Below are positions 1 to 10,143 of a stretch of DNA of 64,000 nucleotides, piece after piece. The position numbers and the translations under genes were made by a program. Under the pieces are notes generated by a model. It worked only from the letters and a program-made list of their open reading frames with translations. It did no database searches and was not told where the DNA came from. Source of the stretch: Elmis aenea (lineage: Eukaryota > Arthropoda > Insecta > Coleoptera > Elmidae); NCBI GenBank assembly GCA_947652605.1, contig OX393577.1:47963494-48027493 (forward strand), given 5' to 3'. Within the stretch, counting starts at the first letter, position 1, and every line of letters starts with the position of its first letter.

Positions 1-195
1 TGAGAAACCAAAAGTAGGCTGTGAAAACGAAAAAAAAAACAAGAAAAACCTAAAATGATAGATTGTATTTGAGAATTGTTTTGAGTTTGTCTCAAAAAGC
101 TGCACATTTTTGGTAATTTAACCCTCTCTCTATCTTGCTTATTAAGCGAAATACCCATGTAATCCAATCGAATTTGGACCACCCTGTACATACGC
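1..195 (-). mobile_element. End of an inverted-repeat element, terminus ACAGGGTGGTCCAAATTCG
   Basis: The last 110 bases, read on the minus strand, match the start of the repeat at 35331 closely (shared text around GTCCAAATTCGAT, TTACATGGGTAT and TTACCAAAAATGTGCAG). The rest of the element lies left of the window. Confidence 0.6.
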
Positions 196-1440
196 ACACG
201 GTAGGCCGGCCTTACGCTAGGATCCCTAGGTATATCTGGGTATGGAAAAAATGAGGGCGAGGAGCTTTTTTTTTATAGGTCACCAGCCTAGTTTTTTAGG
301 AACATTTTACTTTATTAACTCGGCGCTTTATCAAAATATCCGGCCCCGCAAACCCTAGGACCGGTTCTGATCACATATAACTTTTGTTTAAAACTGTTTT
401 AAAAATTTCCCTACTTAGGGAGTTACCGAATAATTCGTCTTGGCTGGGACACTCTGTGTAATGCCACTTTAATTTTAAAAAAAAATCTCCTTAGTTTATC
501 ACGTTCACCCTTCCATTAAAAAAAAATATTTTAAAGAAACTGTATTAAAAATTAGTTAAGTGATTGTTTTACCATATTTAAACGTATATAGACATATCGA
601 ACCCACAAAGCCAATATCTTCAAATAAAAATGTTACGACTTAATTAAGCTAAATCTTTTGTCTTAAATTAAGACCTAATTATTTGTGCTGCGTTTCTATT
701 TATGTTCCTCTACTAAAATGTTCCTATCTTCATAAATTAATTCATCAATATCAAGCGCGATAGATTAAAAAGAAGAAGAAAAAAAAAATGAGAACGTTTT
801 CACATTGCATTCTATTGTCAAGTCTTATTGTTAGGTAGAGACATGCAACCAGACATACCTCAAATTACACAGACATATCACTCAATTTCCAAGAAAAAAT
901 TTCCACACGCGCTTCAGTCGCATTAATCAATCTAAGGCGGATTTTCTACATTGTCAACTAAACCACAGGATGTGGTTAACAACACTTAAGTGACGAATTA
1001 GTATTTAACGTTAGTAATTAAAGATATAGATTTAAAAGCCAAATAAATACCACAAACTGACGGTCAAGAATGACTAACCTTATGTAACATTGTAAATGTG
1101 GAAAATTTTAAAAGGAAAAACTGTGGTAGCGACGCTACAATTAAGCAGGTGCAACAATTGCACATCAGCATAGGGCACAGTGCATGAGGCGTGTTGTTCA
1201 AACAATTACCAAGTTTTTATTAAGATTGCTGTGTTATAAAAGTTTATTACAAAGAAAATGACAAATAAAAGAGCCGCAAACAATAAGGAAAGCATTGAAT
1301 AATGTTTGTTCTTTGATTTAAACCATTTTTTTTCAAACAAAAATTGTTTGTTTGGTAAACACTAAACACAGAACATAAAATTACCATCTTTGTTATCCCA
1401 ATTTTGAATGTAATTTAAGAGAGATTAAAAGTTTACAATA
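196..1440. other. AT-rich intron sequence, nothing recognised
   Basis: Lies within the last visible RhoGEF intron. No exon, open frame of note or repeat partner was seen. Confidence 0.5.
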
Positions 1441-1448
1441 ATTAAAAG

Positions 1449-1890
1449 CAGGGCTCGAAACCAAAAAAAATTTTGGTTAACGGTTAACCGAAATCGAGAA
1501 CTTTATTTTTATAACGGTTTTTGTTGAAAAATCGGTTTTATTCGTAAAAAACCGGTTTAGAAAAAACCGGTTTTTAAAATTATTTAGATCAGGAATGCAA
1601 AGTATGAAAAGATATTATTTATTTATAATTTTATAATAAATGTACAATCAAAAGTTCAGTAATTACTTTTGGTAAACTAATCGCATTTACTACAGATTTT
1701 GTATTTTTCATCGTAATTTTTATTAAAAAAAATACGTTAAAAAAAACGGTTTTTTATTATTTTGGTTAAAGGTTACCGTTTTTTTTGCCTTTAAAAGTAA
1801 CGGTTTCGGTTAAAAATCACTTTTTCTGACAAAAAAATAACGGTTAACCGGTTTTTTAAACCGGTTTAAAAAACCGGTTTCATGCCCTGA
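1449..1890 (+). mobile_element. hAT-like MITE, CAGGGC family copy 1
   Basis: Ends are CAGGGCTCGAAACC and GGTTTCATGCCCTG(A), and ATTAAAAG (1441-1448, 1891-1898) is duplicated at both sides. The interior is built of GGTTAACCG and AACCGGTT motifs. A second, inverted copy is at 39266-39724. No coding capacity; the 8-bp duplication suggests mobilisation by a hAT transposase. Confidence 0.75.
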
Positions 1891-1950
1891 ATTAAAAGAA
1901 GTATCCTTAAATATACATTATTTCAAAAAAGCACTGCATACACGTACATA

Positions 1951-2987
1951 CAGGGTTATAACTTTAACTGGAATAAATTCTGTAACTTGGGAATACAGTA
2001 TATCGGTAAAACCTTCGAAAACACGTCGATTTTAGTTTTTCGCCGGATACATTTCAGCAGTATTGCTTTTGGGATATCTTCATCCAGAGGGGTGCAACAA
2101 CCCCTAATTTTTTTTTTTTTAATGTAAGGATATGTCAAGTGGCATATCGTTGGAAAGCTCATTTAGGGAGGAATACAATGCATATCTTATTTTCGAAAAA
2201 TTCCAAGAGGTTAGGTGTTAACAAAATAAAGACAGGTTTAAAGTTTAACGCTATTTAATGTAAAGGTTCTTTACAATGTGCACAATTTCAATCTGTAAAG
2301 CCTCTTACACACTAGGCAATTTGTCGGGGCCGACAGTCGGGAACTCCGAGTTGGGTGTTGTCTACACACCTACCGATCAGTCCAACCAACAGCATAAACG
2401 TCGTAGCTTTTTATTCATTTTGATGTTAAATTTTCGGTTTAATAGTCCTTATCTAAAGGAATGTGGTGGGGCAATTAGCTTGTTGGATAGACTGCTCAGC
2501 CGACCGTTCCAACTGTCGTGTTGGTCGGGTGAAACAATATACATTAAACAATTTATCGGAATGGTCGGCCGGTTGTCCCGACAAATTGGTAGGTCTGTAG
2601 ACCCCATAAGCGTTCATTTGTGCATTTCTTATCACAGTTAAACAACTTTTTGTTGCGACCTTTTAGCAGTTGAAAATCTTGCCTCTATAAAATTTAAAAT
2701 TTATATTTTTATTTTGTTAACACCTAACCTCTTGGAATTTTTCATAAATAAGATATGCATTGTATTCCTCTCTAAATGAGCTTTCCAACGATATGCCACT
2801 CGACATATCCTTACATTAAAAAAAAATATATTAGGGGTTGTTGCACCCCTCTGGATGAAGATATCCCAAAAGCAATACTGCTGAAATGTATCCGGCAAAA
2901 AACTAAAATCGACGTGTTTTCGCAGGTTTTACCGATATACTGTATTACCAAGTTACAGAATTTATTCAAGTTAAAGTTATAACCCTG
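1951..2987. mobile_element. Long inverted-repeat element, arms about 290 bp, TA-flanked
   Basis: The left arm (1951 to about 2245) and right arm (about 2700-2987) are near-perfect reverse complements, starting CAGGGTTATAAC and ending GTTATAACCCTG, each next to TA. This fits a non-autonomous element of the Tc1/mariner or a similar TA-targeting group. The open frames in the arms are mirror images of each other and are not genes. Confidence 0.75.
2308..2612. mobile_element. Element nested in the spacer of the 1951-2987 repeat
   Basis: Left text CAATTTGTCGGG and GTCTACACACCTACC reappear in reverse complement near 2540-2612 (CCCGACAAATTG, GGTAGGTCTGTAGAC). This suggests a nested, degenerate inverted-repeat insertion. 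Its exact borders could not be set. Confidence 0.35.
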
Positions 2988-3390
2988 TATATGAGTTATA
3001 GTCGCAGTGCGTCTTGGAGGCCTTAATTTATGCATATTTTTATCTTGTTCTTTAAAAAATTTAGTGTGATTGTATTACAGCGATTTTATTCTGTATGTTA
3101 TATGTAGTGTTTCGGTGTACCATTTTATGTTGGAGTAATTACTACATGATTTTTCTCTATTTTAAACAACTTTTCTGTGATATTGTCTTTAAATTTCGTT
3201 ATAATTATTTTGGTAGATAATGAACGCAATCGCCCAACTCGGTGTTTACCAAAGTGTACCCCAAGGAGTACGCGAATAAATTTCAAGGGACATACGGTAG
3301 AATTTTTAATTTTTTTAGTATTTTTAGCTGTAGAAAGTTACTTCAATTTTTATATTTTATATTAACAAATCAATAGCATATACACGTATA

Positions 3391-4121
3391 CAGTGTGTCC
3401 AAAAGGAATGGAATATGCTATATATCTCAGTAAATATACACTTTAGGGGAAAATGTTTTGTATAAAAGTTGTTTGGTATTTAGTTTTCCACCATAAGACA
3501 AAATTTAAATATATTTTTTTTTGATAACAAAAGCGCAATGAAAAACAATTACATTTTTTAAATGACAAGGTACCCCTATATTACACTCATTTGATAGAGA
3601 TTTTTTTCTCTTTTCATTGATGCAAAACTTAAGTACCCTTACTTAAGCAACTTTTTGAGAAAAACGCAAAAATAATTTTTATTGATTAGTATTTATTTCT
3701 TACAAAAACATCATAAGAACTAAATTTTTTTGCCGAAATCTACAATGTGTTCAAACTGTGATCCATTTACAGCTTGGCAATGATAAACTCGGTTTTTAAA
3801 CCCGTTTATAACATTCACAACCATTTCAGGTGTAATTTCTCTAATACGATTTTTTTAAATTTTCGATGTTCTCCAGCCTCTTGGCATAAATTTAATTTTT
3901 AAAGTGACCCCACCATTAAAAAGAGAAAAAAATTCTTTATCAAATGAGCGTACTATAGTACCATGCCATTAAAAAAAAATTCAATCGTTTTTCATTGCGC
4001 TTTTATTATTCGAAAAAAAAAATATTTTGTCTTATGGTGGAAAACTAAGTACCAAACAACTTTTATTCAAAACATTTTTTCCTAAAGTGGATATTTACTG
4101 AGATATATAGCATATTCCATA
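3391..4121. mobile_element. Inverted-repeat MITE, arms about 215 bp
   Basis: The left arm from about 3405 (TGGAATATGCTATATATCTC) is mirrored by the right arm ending at 4121, across roughly 215 bases and an A/T-rich loop of about 280 bases. The outermost left bases (CAGTGTGTCC) have no mate on the right, so the right end seems truncated. Confidence 0.65.
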
Positions 4122-6036
4122 CGTCGGCTGAAAGGAAAATATTATAGATTTATTCTAGCAGTGCATTTTGTACCAATTTGTGAACTAATACATTAACTGG
4201 TTTATGCACATGCGTCAGGTACGGACTAATAAATATATTTATCCAAGTTAGCCACTGCACCCAGTATTCACCGTCGGGACGCTATAACGACATGCCTAAC
4301 TTTTAATGACATTTGTGTTCATAGATATTTAAGCATTGCACGTGTATAATAAAGTAGTACTAGTATATGAACGGAAGAACGAAGCGTAGCTACCAGCGGC
4401 CACGTTACTTTTAAACAGCGCATGCGTGCAAAAATTTAGCGACAGTTCTTGCCTTTGTTCAAGTACTGCTTTTACCGTTCACAAACTAGTTCATGAGCTG
4501 ATCCGATATCTGCTTGTACAGCCGATCAACCGTCCGATGGACTATCAGAGACCGAGACTGCTGGAACGCGATATCGATACTGCGCAAACTCCTGATCGTT
4601 TATCGGATCGTATATAGCTTTGCTAGAACAAACCTTATATTTTCATAATTTCTTAGCCAACGAAATGTGTTTAGTACATAAGGACAACAAAAATAACGTA
4701 ACCCGACATGATTCTTTTACTAATTGCGGCCCGATTGCATAAAAGCTAAACCTGGGATTAACCCCGTGATTAAATCACGTTAACCCTAGATCTAGGCAAA
4801 ATCGCGGAAACCATTATTGTTTAAGTTTTCAGCATAGCAACATATCTAGAACATTTTATAGTTCATTTATACAAAGAAATAAGGAAACAAACCAAATTGC
4901 AAAAGGTGCTTTTTTGTTACACAATTTTTAAATTTTTATTAAATTGATCGTGCATATCTAAAATAACTTTATGTAACTGTATTCTACATATTTTTGATGT
5001 TCACTTCATAATACGAGTAAATGGTGAACCCCAATTTTAATCATTATATTTTACATAATTTCGAATAATTGGTTTCATGAAACATCAGAGCATATAATTT
5101 CCGGTGTTCGAGTAGTTATTGCCGGGTCATTTGTAAGTTTCCACTTGAACAACTTCAAAGCGACCTTCGTAGTAGTAAGTATTTTCGTTTAAAATTAATT
5201 TGGTTCACTGTGTATTGGTTCAATTTCGTGATAATGCTTATTATTTCTAGGAAATTATCAGTGTGACTAAACAGCTTATCATATGCAGTAGTAATGTCGC
5301 GCCCTTGCATAACCTTGACGTTTAAGATGTTCGCTTGGTAAAATTTTATTCAGACACATTTTGTTATTCGGTACGTTAACTTTATTGCTATTGTTAATGG
5401 CGGTTGGATAAATGCAATTGTTGGCTTTTTTAGCGGTGTATCGGCCGTTGGAGTACGTTAGCAACAAAAAAATCCAAGACGTGTTGCGCATTTTTAATGG
5501 ACACTAACAATTGCCAAATTTTGTTTCTTATGAAGAAACTAAACAAAATAGTCTTTAGGCATTAACACTTTACTAAAATTGTCGAAGACAAAAAAATCGA
5601 CCTTGGAATATTTTTACAAGTAAAATATATTAACAATCAATATAGAGAAGTGAAAATGTTATATTTATTATACCAATTTTTTTTATGTTTAGTTTTTATA
5701 CATACACACGTTTAGTCGTCTTTCAATTGTTAAATTTGAGCATAAAAGGCTTTTAATGTGTGTGTCCATAAATATTTTATTTTCATGTATTCAATCACTA
5801 ACCAATCGCTGCAAATATTTTAAATTTTAATATAACATAGTATATTTATAGAATATAGAAGTATTTCCATCAAAATTGATTATATTATGTGATTATAAAA
5901 ATAAAAATAATTATCTAACATAGTTCTTCCGTTTAGAAAAAACAAAAACAAATCGTTGTGACGCTAATGCAAATTCAATACAAATATTGTAAAAAGTAAA
6001 TAGATTATACTTTTTAAGTGTAGTAATAGTACATTA
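4122..6036. other. Intron sequence, no gene found
   Basis: Mostly AT-rich. A moderately GC-richer block at about 4380-4620 and a small palindrome GTGATTAAATCAC near 4767 stand out, but neither could be tied to a gene or a repeat family. Confidence 0.4.
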
Positions 6037-6038
6037 TA

Positions 6039-6426
6039 CCGGGTGATTCAGTTTGACTGTCGCACCCCTATAACTTTGTAAGTATTGAGAATAACCCTAA
6101 CAACCCTTATATATTGGAAATCAGCGAGAAATTCTCTATTAAGTGATGTGTTTTTGTTACCTCTACGATGACGTATGCCTACTTTTTGAGTACATGGTCG
6201 GATTCAGAATTAAATTCTCTATCCGAATCAACAAAAAAATGTATACTATGTAATTTAAAAAAAAACAGTTGCCTATCGTGGATTTGACATACGTCATCGT
6301 AGAGGTAACAAAAATACATCACTCAATAGAGAATTTCTCGCTGATTTCAAATATATAAGGGTTGTTGGGGTTATTCTCAATACTTACAAAGTTATAGGGA
6401 TGCGACAGTCAAACTGAATCACCCGG
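6039..6426. mobile_element. Palindromic MITE with TA target duplication
   Basis: Starts CCGGGTGATTCAGTTTGAC and ends in its reverse complement, with TA on both sides. The arms are about 150 bp and nearly perfect, including GATGACGTATG/CATACGTCATC near the centre. Located about 290 bp upstream of the THAP start codon. Confidence 0.8.
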
Positions 6427-6589
6427 TATAAGAAGAGTTTTCAGAAGCACATTACGCCCGAGTGGAAAATTAAGTGCGTAATGGGCGTTTACACTAATTT
6501 TTAATTTCTTCAGAATTTGATAGATTTGGTGTTCAGAATATCGTATGTGAAGTTAAAATTGTTTAAATCAACTTCGTTTATTTATTATT

Positions 6590-6720
6590 AACGATTAAAG
6601 CTTTCCCGCGGCGAGTTGCGCCGTAAACGGCTTGGACGATGCGCACGAGAAATGACGTCAAACTCCATACGTACTCGGTGAGGCAAATCACGCGTGTGCT
6701 TGTGTAAATATAACGCAACC
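6590..6720 (+). promoter_or_regulatory. GC-rich upstream region of the THAP gene with a perfect CRE
   Basis: The 130 bases before the ATG are much richer in CG dinucleotides than the neighbourhood. They contain the palindromic cAMP-response-type site TGACGTCA at 6653-6660, about 60 bases before the start codon. This fits a CpG-rich promoter; the function is inferred. Confidence 0.45.
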
Positions 6721-6909
6721 ATGCCGTCGTACAGAAAGTGGTGTTTTGTGCCTGAATGTAAGACCACTTCTACAAAAAACCCAGAAAAATTGTTTTTTGC
6801 TGTTCCGGAAAATTCCACCAAAAGAAACAAATGGTTCGATGCAGCAAGACGTTGTATTTCCGACGTAAGCGAAAAAAGTAAATTATATTGTTGCGAAGAC
6901 CATTTCGAT
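6721..6909 (+). CDS. THAP gene exon 1 (residues 1-63)
   Basis: Carries nearly the whole C2CH zinc finger. The donor GTGAGTATAA follows directly after the codon for Asp63. Read-through past the donor meets a stop within a few codons, which supports splicing. Confidence 0.75.
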
Positions 6910-7548
6910 GTGAGTATAATTTAAAATTTGAGTAAACTAAAAAATATATTAAATAGTATTTATGCAAAAAAATACACTAAAGTGAAAAACATTATCATTA
7001 AGTTATGGCAATAATATGTAATATGAAGCAGTCTGTTATTTTCCAACAAAAAAAAATCATCAGTTTTAAACAATACTTATTTGTAGTAGTTATGCTATTT
7101 GGTGCATGTTTATGTTTGATTAAAAATGCTGATTAGTGTTTAAGTACTGTTGCTTCGTTTATGAAATTTGTATTATATTTATACTGAAGTAACAGTGTAT
7201 GTTTTACAAAAAGCCATATACCTTTTATTATATGATCTAAGCATAAAACTGATAACATTCAAAACTTATAAGTGTAAATTAATGTAATAAAATCATTGAA
7301 TTGAACATTATCTACTATTAGATATAGCCCATATTTTATTTACCTCGAATTTAAGATTAATTTTGTGAGTTTTTTAGATATAGCTATGACTAAGAGAGTA
7401 GTAGGTAAATTCTTTTAATGTACAAGCATTTGTAATAATACATTAAATATTTTAGGTGGAAAGCGACATGGAAAATTATGTGCAATATAAACTGATGCAC
7501 CTGTTAAATGACCTTTGTAATATTGAATTATTTGTACAAAATTATTAA
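6721..7548 (+). CDS. THAP-domain protein, two exons, apparently truncated (93 aa)
   Basis: Exon 1 is 6721-6909 and exon 2 is 7456-7548, separated by a 546-bp intron with donor GTGAGT and acceptor ATTTTAG. The product has the THAP zinc-finger signature: Cys8 and Cys13, Trp38, then Cys58 and His61 (C-E-D-H), with FFAVP near residue 25. THAP domains bind DNA and occur in transcription factors and in P-element-type transposases. Exon 2 continues as in insect THAP proteins I recall (an acidic DMENY then a YKLM motif) but diverges after KLM and stops 15 residues later, before the usual AVPTIF-type end of the domain. It lies antisense inside the last intron of the RhoGEF gene, and a hAT-like element sits 46 bp after the stop. 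It could be a young truncated gene or a relic. An in-frame ATG at 6694 could extend the N-terminus by nine residues. Confidence 0.7.
7456..7548 (+). CDS. THAP gene exon 2 (residues 64-93)
   Basis: Begins directly after AATATTTTAG and continues the exon 1 frame as VESDMENYVQYKLM, the segment expected after the THAP His in insect proteins of this type. The last 15 residues (HLLNDL...) resemble nothing I know, and the TAA is at 7546-7548. Confidence 0.65.
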   Translation: MESDMENYVQYKLMHLLNDLCNIELFVQNY

Positions 7549-7594
7549 TTTAGTTACACAGTTGCTTTGTTTTATAATGAAATATACACTAAAC

Positions 7595-8107
7595 TAAGGT
7601 GACCATTTTTTTCCCCGAACTTTCGGGGACATTAAGCTGGGGTTACCAAAAAAAAAAGATCCTCAACTAATTTTCGTCAAATCTATTTTTCCGTTTTCTG
7701 TACACACAAACCACAACTTACATTTGTTTAATACAAAAAATTCAAATTAAAGAGCGGGAATTAAAAGACAAGCATTTTTGCACATTTCAAAAAGAGAGGA
7801 TAATTATGTCCCATAGAAACGACGTGTGGTAACCCTAAGTAACCTAACCTAACATAACCATTATCGGTGGTGGCTGACAGCTACGTGCACAGACTCCTCC
7901 CCAATTCAGTTTTCGTGACCAATAAGCGGTTACACTGTTACAATGTTGCCGGACTATCGATTTGCATAATTTGGCAACAGTGAAAGTACCATACATTCGT
8001 TATTTTTGTGTATAGAAAAATTATGAAAATCGGGGACAAGAATAATCCGGGACTTGAGTCTTGTTTCGGGGACTGTCCCCGAAAATCGGGGACGAATGGT
8101 CACCCTA
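7595..8107. mobile_element. hAT-like MITE with TAAGGTGACC ends
   Basis: Ends TAAGGTGACC and GGTCACCCTA, subterminal CCCCGAA...TTCGGGGAC hairpins, and an 8-bp duplication CACTAAAC at 7587-7594 and 8108-8115. It sits 46 bp after the THAP stop codon. A truncated relative is at about 29738-29843. Confidence 0.8.
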
Positions 8108-8239
8108 CACTAAACTAACAACTAGTTAAAACCTCTCGCAATACTGCATACGCAAAGAATATTTGAACACAAATAATATTAAAATATATAACAACTTGTC
8201 ATTATGCGATGCATAGGAACTAGTCCGCTGCACATGTAT

Positions 8240-8290
8240 TGTATGGAGATTGACGTCACGGCCAATCACAGCGCGTTTCAGAATTTGAAT
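8240..8290. promoter_or_regulatory. CRE plus inverted CCAAT box, no gene recognised
   Basis: A TGACGTCA palindrome (8251-8258) lies three bases from CCAAT (8262-8266), followed by a GCGCG stretch. No convincing coding exon was found next to it. It may be a promoter relic carried by a transposon. Confidence 0.25.
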
Positions 8291-8460
8291 TATAAGGGGT
8301 ATTTTAAAAATTTATTTCTCGGAACTGGACGATTTTTTTTAAATTTTTGGTGGTTGAGAATAAACTTTATAGATCAGATTATCATTTAAAAAATATTTTA
8401 TCAAGTTTTATTTTTTTGTGTAAACGCCCATTGCTTTATAACTCGAGTTTTGTACTATAC

Positions 8461-8764
8461 TTTTTCTACGACCACATAATATGTACGCATTTTTCGGTCT
8501 TTTGGCTAATAGTAAACACTCTTGTACGTACGTTGTTAATTGTCAATTTTAACGTAAGTCTACTTTGATAATTTCTAGAAAACTGTACTTTTTGCTTACC
8601 GTGCATAAGGACATGGTAAGGACCTTCTTACCATGCATGAAAGTTAGGTTTGACATGAGTCTACTTTGATAATTAAGTACTTTTCGTTTGCCGTACGTAA
8701 GAACAGTCTTATTATGCATGCAGGTTGTACAGTAATAGTCGTTTAACGAAGTGGTCGTAGAAAA
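8461..8764. repeat. Dispersed repeat with TTTTCTACGACCAC ends, copy 1
   Basis: Terminal inverted repeats TTTTTCTACGACCAC and GTGGTCGTAGAAAA bound about 300 bp. Inside, two similar blocks repeat the pattern of TCTACTTTGATAAT, a TTACCGTGCATAAGGAC-like hairpin half and TTATGCATGCAGG-like text. A related copy is at 22978-23197. Confidence 0.6.
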
Positions 8765-10033
8765 CAAATTAAAACCAACATAATTCAAATAAGTGAATTC
8801 ATACACATGTTTAAAGCATTTAATGGTTTCCTTTTACAGGTAATTGTTTTAGACTAACCTTATTTATTTTACATATAGTTTCACAAAAATATTTTGTGAA
8901 TTTTTTTTCCGGGGTCTTTTCACTTAATTCGGGTACAATTACTGCATCTATTTCTTAAGTGCACCTACCAAACACATTTTTTTAAATTGTTTTAAATAAA
9001 TAATGCGATTAGTTTTGAGGTTAGAAATTCTTTTAATGTTTGCTTTTGTTGTTTTGTTTTATATTTAAATCTCCCATATAGCCAGATGACTATTTTATTT
9101 TATGTTTAACTTAAAGCAACAAATCATTTTGATTACAATATTTGCATTTGCACTATTATTAAAGAAAATAATTTCAGACTTTTTAAAATTGTTTGTAATT
9201 TATTGAATATAACATTGGCCGTGATTTGTCCTATATCTGCGAAAATCGTCAACAAAAAAGTATTAGACGAGTCTTTGCACAAGCACCTGCTCCTTGGTTC
9301 TTTCAGTTCACACTTTACACTTTGATTTTACGAACGTGTCATCCTGTTGCGAAACCATTTTTTTTTTAATGAATCCGTAAACAAAAAAAACTTTTAGGTT
9401 ATAAAACACTTTACATCGCATTTCAAAGTTAATCAACTTTTAGGTTAGCCCGGAGACATCCAGACATCACTGTGTTACCTTAAAGTTTAACATGCGATAA
9501 TAAAATCGGGCCTTGAATAAACCTTTAAAAATGTTGATTTATTGATTTCGATTTTCGTAGGTAAGTATACCACTCAAATAATAGAAATAAAATAATTTTT
9601 TAAACACTGTTTACACAGAATTTTTAATACTGTCCTGCAAATGCTTACTTTAAAAAAAGAATACAAGTGTTTAAAATAAAGCTAAATTTTTGTTCAATTT
9701 AATATTATCGGTTGCCTATGTTACCTAGCATCAAAGCCCCCACATTTCTCAACAACATTGGGTCACTGGTGGGTCACGAGTACATTTTCATTTAACAGCA
9801 ATACATAATTTAAATCATCTACACGAAGATATTACTAATGCACATCAGGTACATAAACGAACCTAAGTGGTTCTTTTACAAGTTTAATATTAATCACGAA
9901 CTAAACCATCCGCTTTTAGAGTTATAATTTATATACCATCGACCTTTTCTATTTGGAATCGTTTAAACTGTTCTTAGTTTAGCGTTATTCTTTTGATTGG
10001 AAATCAATAATAGTATGAAAAATAGAGACTCAC
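8765..10033. other. Intron 4 sequence next to exon 4, nothing recognised
   Basis: AT-rich. No further DH-domain exon was found on the minus strand and no repeat partner was seen in this window. Confidence 0.5.
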
Positions 10034-10143
10034 CGTGATAACTTCTTGGAGGTCAGCCACATAGACGGTTTCTGTGTCCATCACCTCCTGGAGGACGCAC
10101 TGTTCAGGACTCATCGTTGTTGCGATACCACTATCAGCGGAAC
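10034..10143 (-). CDS. RhoGEF exon 4, start of the DH domain
   Basis: 110 nt, acceptor TTCGCAG before 10143 and donor GTGAGT at 10033. The two first bases complete a Gly codon from exon 3. Encodes residues 330-365, with ETVYV and DLQEVI typical of DH conserved region 1, and ends in phase 0. The next DH exon, expected to begin with the QGYL-type continuation, was not found between 1 and 10033. Confidence 0.85.

Noticed and set aside
1956..2982. Mirror-image 68-codon frames in two orientations
   Set aside because: They lie in the two arms of one inverted-repeat element and are reverse complements of each other, so they repeat because the DNA does.
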